A DNA stretch of 64,000 nt from Loxodes magnus (GCA_946699065.1 CAMPDV010001725.1:30820-94819), one strand, 5' to 3'. Shown: positions 1 through 40,424, numbered from the stretch's first letter. Notes: a model not told the origin generated them from the sequence alone. Program-made: numbers and translations.

Positions 1-2
1 CA

Positions 3-24400
<24,398 letters not shown>

Positions 24401-25315
24401 GACGTCAAGACAGGTACCTGTAAGACCATGAGTGGTCACACACATTATGTATATGCTGTGGCTATATCCAGTGATTCAGAGTTCATCGTATCGGGAAGTT
24501 ATGATAAGACGGTGAGACTATGGGACGTCAAGACAGGTACCTGTAAGACCATGAGTGGTCACACTAATTCTGTATTATCTGTGGCTATATCCAGTGATTC
24601 AGAGTTCATCGTATCGGGAAGTTATGATTATACGGTGAGACTATGGGACGTCAAGACAGGTACCTGTAAGACCATGAGTGGTCACACTAATTATGTATAT
24701 GCTGTGGATATATCCAGTGATTCAGAGTTCATCGTATTGGGAAGTCATGATTATACGGTGAGACTATGGGACGTCAAGACAGGTACCTGTAAGACCATGA
24801 ATGGTCACACTAATTCTGTATTATCTGTGGCTATATCCAGTGATTCAGAGTTCATCGTATCGGGAAGTTATGATAAGACGGTGAGACTATGGGACGTCAA
24901 GACAGGTACCTGTAAGACCATGAGTGGTCACACTAATTCTGTATTATCTGTGGCTATATCCAGTGATTCAGAGTTCATCGTATCGGGAAGTTATGATAAG
25001 ACGGTGAGACTATGGGACGTCAAGACAGGTACCTGTAAGACCATGAGTGGTCACACTAATTCTGTATTATCTGTGGCTATATCCAGTGATTCAGAGTTCA
25101 TCGTATCGGGAAGTTATGATAAGACGGTGAGACTATGGGACGTCAAGACAGGTACCTGTAAGACCATGAGTGGTCACACTATTTCTGTATTATCTGTGGC
25201 TATATCCAGTGATTCAGAGTTCATCGTATCGGGAAGTTATGATAAGACGGTGAGACTATGGGACGTCAAGACAGGTACCTGTAAGACCATGAGTGGTCAC
25301 ACTAATTCTGTATGA

Positions 25316-27283
<1,968 letters not shown>

Positions 27284-27812
27284 ATATATCCATGATTGCA
27301 TGTGGGGATGATATCCTATGGGAGTGTACCTTCATGAGTTCACACATCGTATCGCTATATCCAGTGAAGTCATCGGGAGTGGAGATATACGGTGAGACTA
27401 TGGGACGTCAAGACAGGTACCTGTAAGACCATGAGTGGTCACACTAATTCTGTATTATCTGTGGCTATATCCAGTGATTCAGAGTTCATCGTATCGGGAA
27501 GTTATGATAAGACGGTGAGACTATGGGACGTCAAGACAGGTACCTGTAAGACCATGAGTGGTCACTAGTTATGTATACTAATTCTGATTCAGATTCATCG
27601 TATGTTATGGCTACTATCCAGTGTACCTTCAGAGTGGTCTAGTTATGTATATCGTATCAGTGATTCAAGTTATCGATGGGAAATGACGGTGAGACTATGG
27701 GACGTCAAGACAGGTACCTGTAAGACCATGAGTGGTCACACTAATTCTGTATGATCTGTGGATATATCCAGTGATTCAGAGTTCATCGTATTGGGAAGTG
27801 GATGATTATACG
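27284..27812 (+). other. Scrambled WD40 units at the duplication junction
   Basis: Regular repetition breaks here. Distances between successive ggtcac starts are 175 (27262 to 27437), 123, 174 (27560 to 27734) and 124 bp. The two long units hold unit-like words in the wrong order plus sequence not found in normal units; both contain agtgtaccttca (27323-27334 and 27620-27631). A normal unit lies between them. An extra base near 27800 (agtggatgat for agtcatgat) restores the frame. This is either a real rearrangement scar or a poorly resolved assembly seam. The formal open frame from 27732 to ~27800 is out of phase and not WD40. Confidence 0.85.
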
Positions 27813-28616
27813 GTGAGACTATGGGACGTCAAGACAGGTACCTGTAAGACCATGAGTGGTCACACTAATTCTGTATTATCTGTGGCTATATCCAGTGATT
27901 CAGAGTTCATCGTATCGGGAAGTTATGATAAGACGGTGAGACTATGGGACGTCAAGACAGGTACCTGTAAGACCATGAGTAGTCACACACATTATGTATT
28001 ATCTGTGGCTATATCCAGTGATTCAGAGTTCATCGTATCGGGAAGTTATGATAAGACGGTGAGACTATGGGACGTCAAGACAGGTACCTGTAAGACCATG
28101 AGTGGTCACACTATTTCTGTATTATCTGTGGCTATATCCAGTGATTCAGAGTTCATCGTATTGGGAAGTCATGATTATACGGTGAGACTATGGGACGTCA
28201 AGACAGGTACCTGTAAGACCATGAGTGGTCACACTATTTCTGTATTATCTGTGGCTATATCCAGTGATTCAGAGTTCATCGTATTGGGAAGTCATGATTA
28301 TACGGTGAGACTATGGGACGTCAAGACAGGTACCTGTAAGACCATGAGTGGTCACACTAATTCTGTATTATCTGTGGCTATATCCAGTGATTCAGAGTTC
28401 ATCGTATCGGGAAGTTATGATAAGACGGTGAGACTATGGGACGTCAAGACAGGTACCTGTAAGACCATGAGTGGTCACACTAATTCTGTATTATCTGTGG
28501 CTATATCCAGTGATTCAGAGTTCATCGTATCGGGAAGTGGAGATAAGACGGTGAGACTATGGGACGTCAAGACAGGTACCTGTAAGACCATGAGTGGTCA
28601 CACTATTTCTGTATGA
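27801..28616 (+). CDS. WD40 open stretch at the left end of copy B
   Basis: About 270 codons in WD40 phase: D-D-Y-T, GSYDKT, S-S-H-T-H-Y/GSYDKT, two I4-S5/L20-GSHDYT, GSYDKT and GSGDKT, ending in TGA. From ~27813 it matches 18978-19781. No start can be assigned because the upstream sequence is scrambled. Confidence 0.45.
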   Translation, partial: DDYTVRLWDVKTGTCKTMSGHTNSVLSVAISSDSEFIVSGSYDKTVRLWDVKTGTCKTMSSHTHYVLSVAISSDSEFIVSGSYDKTVRLWDVKTGTCKTMSGHTISVLSVAISSDSEFIVLGSHDYTVRLWDVKTGTCKTMSGHTISVLSVAISSDSEFIVLGSHDYTVRLWDVKTGTCKTMSGHTNSVLSVAISSDSEFIVSGSYDKTVRLWDVKTGTCKTMSGHTNSVLSVAISSDSEFIVSGSGDKTVRLWDVKTGTCKTMSGHTISV

Positions 28617-29849
28617 TCTGTGGCTATATCCAGTGATTCAGAGTTCATCGTATCGGGAAGTGGAGATAAGACGGTGAGACTATGGGACGTCAAGACAGGT
28701 ACCTGTAAGACCATGAGTGGTCACACTAATTCTGTATTATCTGTGGCTATGTCCAGTGATTCAGAGTTCATCGTATCGGGAAGTTATGATAAGACGGTGA
28801 GACTATGGGACGTCAAGACAGGTACCTGTAAGACCATGAGTGGTCACACTAATTCTGTATGATCTGTGGCTATATCCAGTGATTCAGAGTTCATCGTATC
28901 GGGAAGTGGAGATAAGACGGTGAGACTATGGGACGTCAAGACAGGTACCTGTAAGACCATGAGTGGTCACACTAATTCTGTATTATCTGTGGCTATATCC
29001 AGTGATTCAGAGTTCATCGTATCGGGAAGTTATGATAAGACGGTGAGACTATGGGACGTCAAGACAGGTACCTGTAAGACCATGAGTGGTCACACTAATT
29101 CTGTATTATCTGTGGCTATATCCAGTGATTCAGAGTTCATCGTATCGGGAAGTTATGATAAGACGGTGAGACTATGGGACGTCAAGACAGGTACCTGTAA
29201 GACCATGAGTGGTCACACTAATTCTGTATGATCTGTGGCTATATCCAGTGATTCAGAGTTCATCGTATCGGGAAGTTATGATAAGACGGTGAGACTATGG
29301 GACGTCAAGACAGGTACCTGTAAGACCATGAGTGGTCACACTAATTCTGTATTATCTGTGGCTATGTCCAGTGATTCAGAGTTCATCGTATCGGGAAGTG
29401 GAGATAAGACGGTGAGACTATGGGACGTCAAGACAGGTACCTGTAAGACCATGAGTGGTCACACTAATTCTGTATTATCTGTGGCTATGTCCAGTGATTC
29501 AGAGTTCATCGTATCGGGAAGTTATGATAAGACGGTGAGACTATGGGACGTCAAGACAGGTACCTGTAAGACCATGAGTGGTCACACTAATTCTGTATGA
29601 TCTGTGGCTATATCCAGTGATTCAGAGTTCATCGTATCGGGAAGTGGAGATAAGACGGTGAGACTATGGGACGTCAAGACAGGTACCTGTAAGACCATGA
29701 GTGGTCACACTAATTCTGTATTATCTGTGGCTATATCCAGTGATTCAGAGTTCATCGTATCGGGAAGTTATGATAAGACGGTGAGACTATGGGACGTCAA
29801 GACAGGTACCTGTAAGACCATGAGTGGTCACACTAATTCTGTATGATCT
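28617..29849 (+). pseudogene. Stop-segmented WD40 units (copy B)
   Basis: Pieces are 28620-28862, 28866-29231, 29235-29600 and 29604-29846, each equal to the copy-A piece 8,835 bp upstream, with the TGA codons at the same places. Confidence 0.5.
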
Positions 29850-30830
29850 GTGGCTATGTCCAGTGATTCAGAGTTCATCGTATCGGGAAGTTATGATAAG
29901 ACGGTGAGACTATGGGACGTCAAGACAGGTACCTGTAAGACCATGAGTGGTCACACTAATTATGTATCTGCTGTGGCTATATCCACTGATTCAGAGTTCA
30001 TCGTATCGAGTAGTGCAGATAAGTCGGTGAGACTATGGGACGTCAAGACAGGTACCTGTAAGACCATGAGTGGTCACACTATTTCTGTATTATCTGTGGC
30101 TATATCCAGTGATTCAGAGTTCATCGTATCGGGAAGTTATGATAAGACGGTGAGACTATGGGACGTCAAGACAGGTACCTGTAAGACCATGAGTGGTCAC
30201 ACTAATTCTGTATTATCTGTGGCTATATCCAGTGATTCAGAGTTCATCGTATCGGGAAGTTATGATAAGACGGTGAGACTATGGGACGTCAAGACAGGTA
30301 CCTGTAAGACCATGAGTGGTCACACTATTTCTGTATTATCTGTGGCTATATCCAGTGATTCAGAGTTCATCGTATTGGGAAGTCATGATTATACGGTGAG
30401 ACTATGGGACGTCAAGACAGGTACCTGTAAGACCATGAGTGGTCACACTAATTCTGTATTATCTGTGGCTATATCCAGTGATTCAGAGTTCATCGTATCG
30501 GGAAGTTATGATAAGACGGTGAGACTATGGGACGTCAAGACAGGTACCTGTAAGACCATGAATGGTCACACTAATTCTGTATTATCTGTGGCTATATCCA
30601 GTGATTCAGAGTTCATCGTATCGGGAAGTTATGATAAGACGGTGAGACTATGGGACGTCAAGACAGGTACCTGTAAGACCATGAGTGGTCACACTAATTC
30701 TGTATTATCTGTGGCTATATCCAGTGATTCAGAGTTCATCGTATCGGGAAGTTATGATAAGACGGTGAGACTATGGGACGTCAAGACAGGTACCTGTAAG
30801 ACCATGAGTGGTCACACTAATTCTGTATGA
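29850..30830 (+). CDS. Eight-repeat WD40 open stretch (copy B)
   Basis: 326 codons, same protein as 21015-21995, including the S-T-D unit with SSADKS and the unit introduced by Asn41. Confidence 0.45.
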   Translation: MAMSSDSEFIVSGSYDKTVRLWDVKTGTCKTMSGHTNYVSAVAISTDSEFIVSSSADKSVRLWDVKTGTCKTMSGHTISVLSVAISSDSEFIVSGSYDKTVRLWDVKTGTCKTMSGHTNSVLSVAISSDSEFIVSGSYDKTVRLWDVKTGTCKTMSGHTISVLSVAISSDSEFIVLGSHDYTVRLWDVKTGTCKTMSGHTNSVLSVAISSDSEFIVSGSYDKTVRLWDVKTGTCKTMNGHTNSVLSVAISSDSEFIVSGSYDKTVRLWDVKTGTCKTMSGHTNSVLSVAISSDSEFIVSGSYDKTVRLWDVKTGTCKTMSGHTNSV

Positions 30831-30833
30831 TCT

Positions 30834-31937
30834 GTGGCTATATCCAGTGATTCAGAGTTCATCGTATCGGGAAGTTATGATAAGACGGTGAGACTATGGG
30901 ACGTCAAGACAGGTACCTGTAAGACCATGAGTGGTCACACTAATTCTGTATTATCTGTGGCTATATCCAGTGATTCAGAGTTCATCGTATCGAGTAGTGC
31001 AGATAAGTCGGTGAGACTATGGGACGTCAAGACAGGTACCTGTAAGACCATGAGTGGTCACACTAATTCTGTATTATCTGTGGCTATATCCAGTGATTCA
31101 GAGTTCATCGTATCGGGAAGTTATGATAAGACGGTGAGACTATGGGACGTCAAGACAGGTACCTGTAAGACCATGAGTGGTCACACTAATTCTGTATTAT
31201 CTGTGGCTATATCCAGTGATTCAGAGTTCATCGTATCGGGAAGTTATGATTATACGGTGAGACTATGGGACGTCAAGACAGGTACCTGTAAGACCATGAG
31301 TGGTCACACTAATTATGTATATGCTGTGGATATATCCAGTGATTCAGAGTTCATCGTATTGGGAAGTCATGATTATACGGTGAGACTATGGGACGTCAAG
31401 ACAGGTACCTGTAAGACCATGAATGGTCACACTAATTCTGTATTATCTGTGGCTATATCCAGTGATTCAGAGTTCATCGTATCGGGAAGTTATGATAAGA
31501 CGGTGAGACTATGGGACGTCAAGACAGGTACCTGTAAGACCATGAGTGGTCACACTAATTCTGTATTATCTGTGGCTATATCCAGTGATTCAGAGTTCAT
31601 CGTATCGGGAAGTTATGATAAGACGGTGAGACTATGGGACGTCAAGACAGGTACCTGTAAGACCATGAGTGGTCACACTAATTCTGTATTATCTGTGGCT
31701 ATATCCAGTGATTCAGAGTTCATCGTATCGGGAAGTTATGATAAGACGGTGAGACTATGGGACGTCAAGACAGGTACCTGTAAGACCATGAGTGGTCACA
31801 CTATTTCTGTATTATCTGTGGCTATATCCAGTGATTCAGAGTTCATCGTATTGGGAAGTCATGATTATACGGTGAGACTATGGGACGTCAAGACAGGTAC
31901 CTGTAAGACCATGAGTGGTCACACTAATTCTGTATGA
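30834..31937 (+). CDS. Nine-repeat WD40 open stretch (copy B)
   Basis: 367 codons, same protein as 21999-23102, ending at the same TGA. It is followed by two units that end at TAA 32112. Confidence 0.45.
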   Translation: MAISSDSEFIVSGSYDKTVRLWDVKTGTCKTMSGHTNSVLSVAISSDSEFIVSSSADKSVRLWDVKTGTCKTMSGHTNSVLSVAISSDSEFIVSGSYDKTVRLWDVKTGTCKTMSGHTNSVLSVAISSDSEFIVSGSYDYTVRLWDVKTGTCKTMSGHTNYVYAVDISSDSEFIVLGSHDYTVRLWDVKTGTCKTMNGHTNSVLSVAISSDSEFIVSGSYDKTVRLWDVKTGTCKTMSGHTNSVLSVAISSDSEFIVSGSYDKTVRLWDVKTGTCKTMSGHTNSVLSVAISSDSEFIVSGSYDKTVRLWDVKTGTCKTMSGHTISVLSVAISSDSEFIVLGSHDYTVRLWDVKTGTCKTMSGHTNSV

Positions 31938-32117
31938 TCTGTGGCTATGTCCAGTGATTCAGAGTTCATCGTATCGGGAAGTTATGATAAGACGGTGAGA
32001 CTATGGGACGTCAAGACAGGTACCTGTAAGACCATGAGTAGTCACACTAATTATGTATTATCTGTGGCTATGTCCAGTGATTCAGAGTTCATCGTATCGG
32101 GAAGTTATGATTAAACG

Positions 32118-33044
32118 GTGAGACTATGGGACGTCAAGACAGGTACCTGTAAGACCATGAGTAGTCACACTAATTATGTATTATCTGTGGCTATATCCAG
32201 TGATTCAGAGTTCATCGTATCGGGAAGTTATGATAAGACGGTGAGACTATGGGACGTCAAGACAGGTACCTGTAAGACCATGAGTGGTCACACTAATTCT
32301 GTATTATCTGTGGCTATATCCAGTGATTCAGAGTTCATCGTATCGGGAAGTTATGATAAGACGGTGAGACTATGGGACGTCAAGACAGGTACCTGTAAGA
32401 CCATGAGTGGTCACACTATTTCTGTATTATCTGTGGCTATATCCAGTGATTCAGAGTTCATCGTATTGGGAAGTCATGATTATACGGTGAGACTATGGGA
32501 CGTCAAGACAGGTACCTGTAAGACCATGAGTGGTCACACTAATTCTGTATTATCTGTGGCTATATCCAGTGATTCAGAGTTCATCGTATCGGGAAGTTAT
32601 GATAAGACGGTGAGACTATGGGACGTCAAGACAGGTACCTGTAAGACCATGAGTGGTCACACTAATTCTGTATTATCTGTGGCTATATCCAGTGATTCAG
32701 AGTTCATCGTATCGGGAAGTTATGATAAGACGGTGAGACTATGGGACGTCAAGACAGGTACCTGTAAGACCATGAGTGGTCACACTAATTATGTATATGC
32801 TGTGGATATATCCAGTGATTCAGAGTTCATCGTATTGGGAAGTCATGATTATACGGTGAGACTATGGGACGTCAAGACAGGTACCTGTAAGACCATGAGT
32901 GGTCACACTAATTCTGTATTATCTGTGGCTATATCCAGTGATTCAGAGTTCATCGTATCGGGAAGTTATGATAAGACGGTGAGACTATGGGACGTCAAGA
33001 CAGGTACCTGTAAGACCATGAGTGGTCACACTAATTCTGTATGA
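32118..33044 (+). CDS. WD40 open stretch (copy B)
   Basis: 308 codons, same protein as 23283-24209. It begins at GTG after TAA-ACG and ends in TGA. Confidence 0.45.
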   Translation: MRLWDVKTGTCKTMSSHTNYVLSVAISSDSEFIVSGSYDKTVRLWDVKTGTCKTMSGHTNSVLSVAISSDSEFIVSGSYDKTVRLWDVKTGTCKTMSGHTISVLSVAISSDSEFIVLGSHDYTVRLWDVKTGTCKTMSGHTNSVLSVAISSDSEFIVSGSYDKTVRLWDVKTGTCKTMSGHTNSVLSVAISSDSEFIVSGSYDKTVRLWDVKTGTCKTMSGHTNYVYAVDISSDSEFIVLGSHDYTVRLWDVKTGTCKTMSGHTNSVLSVAISSDSEFIVSGSYDKTVRLWDVKTGTCKTMSGHTNSV

Positions 33045-33047
33045 TCT

Positions 33048-34151
33048 GTGGCTATATCCAGTGATTCAGAGTTCATCGTATCGGGAAGTTATGATAAGAC
33101 GGTGAGACTATGGGACGTCAAGACAGGTACCTGTAAGACCATGAGTGGTCACACTAATTCTGTATTATCTGTGGCTATATCCAGTGATTCAGAGTTCATC
33201 GTATCGGGAAGTTATGATAAGACGGTGAGACTATGGGACGTCAAGACAGGTACCTGTAAGACCATGAGTGGTCACACACATTATGTATATGCTGTGGCTA
33301 TATCCAGTGATTCAGAGTTCATCGTATCGGGAAGTTATGATAAGACGGTGAGACTATGGGACGTCAAGACAGGTACCTGTAAGACCATGAGTGGTCACAC
33401 TAATTCTGTATTATCTGTGGCTATATCCAGTGATTCAGAGTTCATCGTATCGGGAAGTTATGATTATACGGTGAGACTATGGGACGTCAAGACAGGTACC
33501 TGTAAGACCATGAGTGGTCACACTAATTATGTATATGCTGTGGATATATCCAGTGATTCAGAGTTCATCGTATTGGGAAGTCATGATTATACGGTGAGAC
33601 TATGGGACGTCAAGACAGGTACCTGTAAGACCATGAATGGTCACACTAATTCTGTATTATCTGTGGCTATATCCAGTGATTCAGAGTTCATCGTATCGGG
33701 AAGTTATGATAAGACGGTGAGACTATGGGACGTCAAGACAGGTACCTGTAAGACCATGAGTGGTCACACTAATTCTGTATTATCTGTGGCTATATCCAGT
33801 GATTCAGAGTTCATCGTATCGGGAAGTTATGATAAGACGGTGAGACTATGGGACGTCAAGACAGGTACCTGTAAGACCATGAGTGGTCACACTAATTCTG
33901 TATTATCTGTGGCTATATCCAGTGATTCAGAGTTCATCGTATCGGGAAGTTATGATAAGACGGTGAGACTATGGGACGTCAAGACAGGTACCTGTAAGAC
34001 CATGAGTGGTCACACTATTTCTGTATTATCTGTGGCTATATCCAGTGATTCAGAGTTCATCGTATCGGGAAGTTATGATAAGACGGTGAGACTATGGGAC
34101 GTCAAGACAGGTACCTGTAAGACCATGAGTGGTCACACTAATTCTGTATGA
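33048..34151 (+). CDS. Nine-repeat WD40 open stretch, intact version of 24213-25315
   Basis: 367 codons: GSYDKT, GSYDKT, H4-Y5-V-Y-A-V/GSYDKT, GSYDYT, Y-A-V-D/L20-GSHDYT, Asn41/GSYDKT, two more GSYDKT, and I4-S5/GSYDKT, ending in TGA. The full GGG at the invariant W-D codons keeps the frame that is lost in copy A. Confidence 0.5.
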   Translation: MAISSDSEFIVSGSYDKTVRLWDVKTGTCKTMSGHTNSVLSVAISSDSEFIVSGSYDKTVRLWDVKTGTCKTMSGHTHYVYAVAISSDSEFIVSGSYDKTVRLWDVKTGTCKTMSGHTNSVLSVAISSDSEFIVSGSYDYTVRLWDVKTGTCKTMSGHTNYVYAVDISSDSEFIVLGSHDYTVRLWDVKTGTCKTMNGHTNSVLSVAISSDSEFIVSGSYDKTVRLWDVKTGTCKTMSGHTNSVLSVAISSDSEFIVSGSYDKTVRLWDVKTGTCKTMSGHTNSVLSVAISSDSEFIVSGSYDKTVRLWDVKTGTCKTMSGHTISVLSVAISSDSEFIVSGSYDKTVRLWDVKTGTCKTMSGHTNSV

Positions 34152-35807
<1,656 letters not shown>

Positions 35808-36488
35808 GTGAGACTATGGGACGTCAAGACAGGTACCTGTAAGACCATGAGTAGTCACACTAATTCTGTATTATCTGTGGCTATATCCAGTGATTCAGAG
35901 TTCATCGTATCGAGTAGTGCAGATAAGTCGGTGAGACTATGGGACGTCAAGACAGGTACCTGTAAGACCATGAGTGGTCACACTAATTCTGTATTATCTG
36001 TGGCTATATCCAGTGATTCAGAGTTCATCGTATCGGGAAGTTATGATAAGACGGTGAGACTATGGGACGTCAAGACAGGTACCTGTAAGACCATGAGTGG
36101 TCACACTAATTATGTATATGCTGTGGATATATCCAGTGATTCAGAGTTCATCGTATCGGGAAGTCATGATTATACGGTGAGACTATGGGACGTCAAGACA
36201 GGTACCTGTAAGACCATGAGTGGTCACACTAATTCTGTATTATCTGTGGCTATATCCAGTGATTCAGAGTTCATCGTATCGGGAAGTTATGATAAGACGG
36301 TGAGACTATGGGACGTCAAGACAGGTACCTGTAAGACCATGAGTGGTCACACTAATTCTGTATTATCTGTGGCTATATCCAGTGATTCAGAGTTCATCGT
36401 ATCGGGAAGTTATGATAAGACGGTGAGACTATGGGACGTCAAGACAGGTACCTGTAAGACCATGAGTGGTCACACTAATTCTGTATGA
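35808..36488 (+). CDS. WD40 open stretch spanning the end of copy B
   Basis: 226 codons: S-S-H-T-N-S/SSADKS, GSYDKT, Y-A-V-D with S20-GSHDYT, then GSYDKT units to TGA. Copy A diverges into scrambled sequence inside the equivalent of its third unit, so this shows what the uninterrupted array looks like. Confidence 0.45.
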   Translation: MRLWDVKTGTCKTMSSHTNSVLSVAISSDSEFIVSSSADKSVRLWDVKTGTCKTMSGHTNSVLSVAISSDSEFIVSGSYDKTVRLWDVKTGTCKTMSGHTNYVYAVDISSDSEFIVSGSHDYTVRLWDVKTGTCKTMSGHTNSVLSVAISSDSEFIVSGSYDKTVRLWDVKTGTCKTMSGHTNSVLSVAISSDSEFIVSGSYDKTVRLWDVKTGTCKTMSGHTNSV

Positions 36489-38456
36489 TCTGTGGATATA
36501 TCCAGTGATTCAGAGTTCATCGTATTGGGAAGTCATGATTATACGGTGAGACTATGGGACGTCAAGACAGGTACCTGTAAGACCATGAGTGGTCACACAC
36601 ATTATGTATATGCTGTGGCTATATCCAGTGATTCAGAGTTCATCGTATCGGGAAGTTATGATTATACGGTGAGACTATGGGACGTCAAGACAGGTACCTG
36701 TAAGACCATGAGTGGTCACACTAATTATGTATCTGCTGTGGCTATATCCAGTGATTCAGAGTTCATCGTATCGAGTAGTGCAGATAAGTCGGTGAGACTA
36801 TGGGACGTCAAGACAGGTACCTGTAAGACCATGAGTGGTCACACTAATTCTGTATGATCTGTGGCTATATCCAGTGATTCAGAGTTCATCGTATCGGGAA
36901 GTTATGATAAGACGGTGAGACTATGGGACGTCAAGACAGGTACCTGTAAGACCATGAGTGGTCACACTAATTCTGTATTATCTGTGGCTATATCCAGTGA
37001 TTCAGAGTTCATCGTATCGGGAAGTGGAGATAAGACGGTGAGACTATGGGACGTCAAGACAGGTACCTGTAAGACCATGAGTGGTCACACTATTTCTGTA
37101 TGATCTGTGGCTATATCCAGTGATTCAGAGTTCATCGTATCGGGAAGTTATGATTAAACGGTGAGACTATGGGACGTCAAGACAGGTACCTGTAAGACCA
37201 TGAGTAGTCACACTAATTATGTATTATCTGTGGCTATATCCAGTGATTCAGAGTTCATCGTATCGAGTAGTTATGATAAGTCGGTGAGACTATGGGACGT
37301 CAAGACAGGTACCTGTAAGACCATGAGTAGTCACACACATTATGTATTATCTGTGGCTATATCCAGTGATTCAGAGTTCATCGTATCGGGAAGTTATGAT
37401 AAGACGGTGAGACTATGGGACGTCAAGACAGGTACCTGTAAGACCATGAGTGGTCACACTAATTCTGTATGATCTGTGGCTATATCCAGTGATTCAGAGT
37501 TCATCGTATCGGGAAGTTATGATAAGACGGTGAGACTATGGGACGTCAAGACAGGTACCTGTAAGACCATGAGTGGTCACACTAATTCTGTATTATCTGT
37601 GGCTATATCCAGTGATTCAGAGTTCATCGTATCGAGTAGTGCAGATAAGTCGGTGAGACTATGGGACGTCAAGACAGGTACCTGTAAGACCATGAGTGGT
37701 CACACTAATTCTGTATTATCTGTGGCTATATCCAGTGATTCAGAGTTCATCGTATCGGGAAGTTATGATAAGACGGTGAGACTATGGGACGTCAAGACAG
37801 GTACCTGTAAGACCATGAGTGGTCACACACATTATGTATATGCTGTGGCTATATCCAGTGATTCAGAGTTCATCGTATCGGGAAGTTATGATTATACGGT
37901 GAGACTATGGGACGTCAAGACAGGTACCTGTAAGACCATGAGTAGTCACACTAATTCTGTATTATCTGTGGCTATATCCAGTGATTCAGAGTTCATCGTA
38001 TCGGGAAGTTATGATAAGACGGTGAGACTATGGGACGTCAAGACAGGTACCTGTAAGACCATGAGTAGTCACACTAATTCTGTATGATCTGTGGCTATAT
38101 CCAGTGATTCAGAGTTCATCGTATCGGGAAGTGCAGATAAGTCGGTGAGACTATGGGACGTCAAGACAGGTACCTGTAAGACCATGAGTGGTCACACTAA
38201 TTCTGTATTATCTGTGGCTATATCCAGTGATTCAGAGTTCATCGTATCGGGAAGTTATGATAAGACGGTGAGACTATGGGACGTCAAGACAGGTACCTGT
38301 AAGACCATGAGTGGTCACACTAATTCTGTATTATCTGTGGCTATATCCAGTGATTCAGAGTTCATCGTATCGGGAAGTTATGATAAGACGGTGAGACTAT
38401 GGGACGTCAAGACAGGTACCTGTAAGACCATGAGTGGTCACACTAATTCTGTATGA
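36489..38456 (+). repeat. 1,968-bp tandem block, copy 1 (16 units)
   Basis: It abuts a second copy at 38457-40424. Both begin with a V-D/L20-GSHDYT unit after TGA and share the SSADKS, GSGDKT, S-S-S-Y-D-K-S and G-S-A-D-K-S units in order. Differences noticed are the second unit (H4-Y5/GSYDYT here) and codon 25 at 37155-37157, TAA here against TAT in copy 2. Confidence 0.85.
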
Positions 38457-40424
38457 TCTGTGGATATATCCAGTGATTCAGAGTTCATCGTATTGGGAAG
38501 TCATGATTATACGGTGAGACTATGGGACGTCAAGACAGGTACCTGTAAGACCATGAGTGGTCACACTAATTCTGTATGATCTGTGGCTATATCCAGTGAT
38601 TCAGAGTTCATCGTATCGGGAAGTTATGATAAGACGGTGAGACTATGGGACGTCAAGACAGGTACCTGTAAGACCATGAGTGGTCACACTAATTATGTAT
38701 CTGCTGTGGCTATATCCAGTGATTCAGAGTTCATCGTATCGAGTAGTGCAGATAAGTCGGTGAGACTATGGGACGTCAAGACAGGTACCTGTAAGACCAT
38801 GAGTGGTCACACTAATTCTGTATGATCTGTGGCTATATCCAGTGATTCAGAGTTCATCGTATCGGGAAGTTATGATAAGACGGTGAGACTATGGGACGTC
38901 AAGACAGGTACCTGTAAGACCATGAGTGGTCACACTAATTCTGTATTATCTGTGGCTATATCCAGTGATTCAGAGTTCATCGTATCGGGAAGTGGAGATA
39001 AGACGGTGAGACTATGGGACGTCAAGACAGGTACCTGTAAGACCATGAGTGGTCACACTATTTCTGTATGATCTGTGGCTATATCCAGTGATTCAGAGTT
39101 CATCGTATCGGGAAGTTATGATTATACGGTGAGACTATGGGACGTCAAGACAGGTACCTGTAAGACCATGAGTAGTCACACTAATTATGTATTATCTGTG
39201 GCTATATCCAGTGATTCAGAGTTCATCGTATCGAGTAGTTATGATAAGTCGGTGAGACTATGGGACGTCAAGACAGGTACCTGTAAGACCATGAGTAGTC
39301 ACACACATTATGTATTATCTGTGGCTATATCCAGTGATTCAGAGTTCATCGTATCGGGAAGTTATGATAAGACGGTGAGACTATGGGACGTCAAGACAGG
39401 TACCTGTAAGACCATGAGTGGTCACACTAATTCTGTATGATCTGTGGCTATATCCAGTGATTCAGAGTTCATCGTATCGGGAAGTTATGATAAGACGGTG
39501 AGACTATGGGACGTCAAGACAGGTACCTGTAAGACCATGAGTGGTCACACTAATTCTGTATTATCTGTGGCTATATCCAGTGATTCAGAGTTCATCGTAT
39601 CGAGTAGTGCAGATAAGTCGGTGAGACTATGGGACGTCAAGACAGGTACCTGTAAGACCATGAGTGGTCACACTAATTCTGTATTATCTGTGGCTATATC
39701 CAGTGATTCAGAGTTCATCGTATCGGGAAGTTATGATAAGACGGTGAGACTATGGGACGTCAAGACAGGTACCTGTAAGACCATGAGTGGTCACACACAT
39801 TATGTATATGCTGTGGCTATATCCAGTGATTCAGAGTTCATCGTATCGGGAAGTTATGATTATACGGTGAGACTATGGGACGTCAAGACAGGTACCTGTA
39901 AGACCATGAGTAGTCACACTAATTCTGTATTATCTGTGGCTATATCCAGTGATTCAGAGTTCATCGTATCGGGAAGTTATGATAAGACGGTGAGACTATG
40001 GGACGTCAAGACAGGTACCTGTAAGACCATGAGTAGTCACACTAATTCTGTATGATCTGTGGCTATATCCAGTGATTCAGAGTTCATCGTATCGGGAAGT
40101 GCAGATAAGTCGGTGAGACTATGGGACGTCAAGACAGGTACCTGTAAGACCATGAGTGGTCACACTAATTCTGTATTATCTGTGGCTATATCCAGTGATT
40201 CAGAGTTCATCGTATCGGGAAGTTATGATAAGACGGTGAGACTATGGGACGTCAAGACAGGTACCTGTAAGACCATGAGTGGTCACACTAATTCTGTATT
40301 ATCTGTGGCTATATCCAGTGATTCAGAGTTCATCGTATCGGGAAGTTATGATAAGACGGTGAGACTATGGGACGTCAAGACAGGTACCTGTAAGACCATG
40401 AGTGGTCACACTAATTCTGTATGA
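38457..40424 (+). repeat. 1,968-bp tandem block, copy 2 (16 units)
   Basis: Direct neighbour of copy 1 with no intervening sequence, as expected from unequal crossover at a whole-unit register. 39444-40424 appears identical to 37476-38456 in translation. Confidence 0.85.

Noticed and set aside
27732..27800. N-terminal extension of the 27.7-28.6 kb frame beginning at ATG 27732
   Set aside because: It is the normal unit read in a shifted frame before the 1-bp insertion near 27800, not a new domain.
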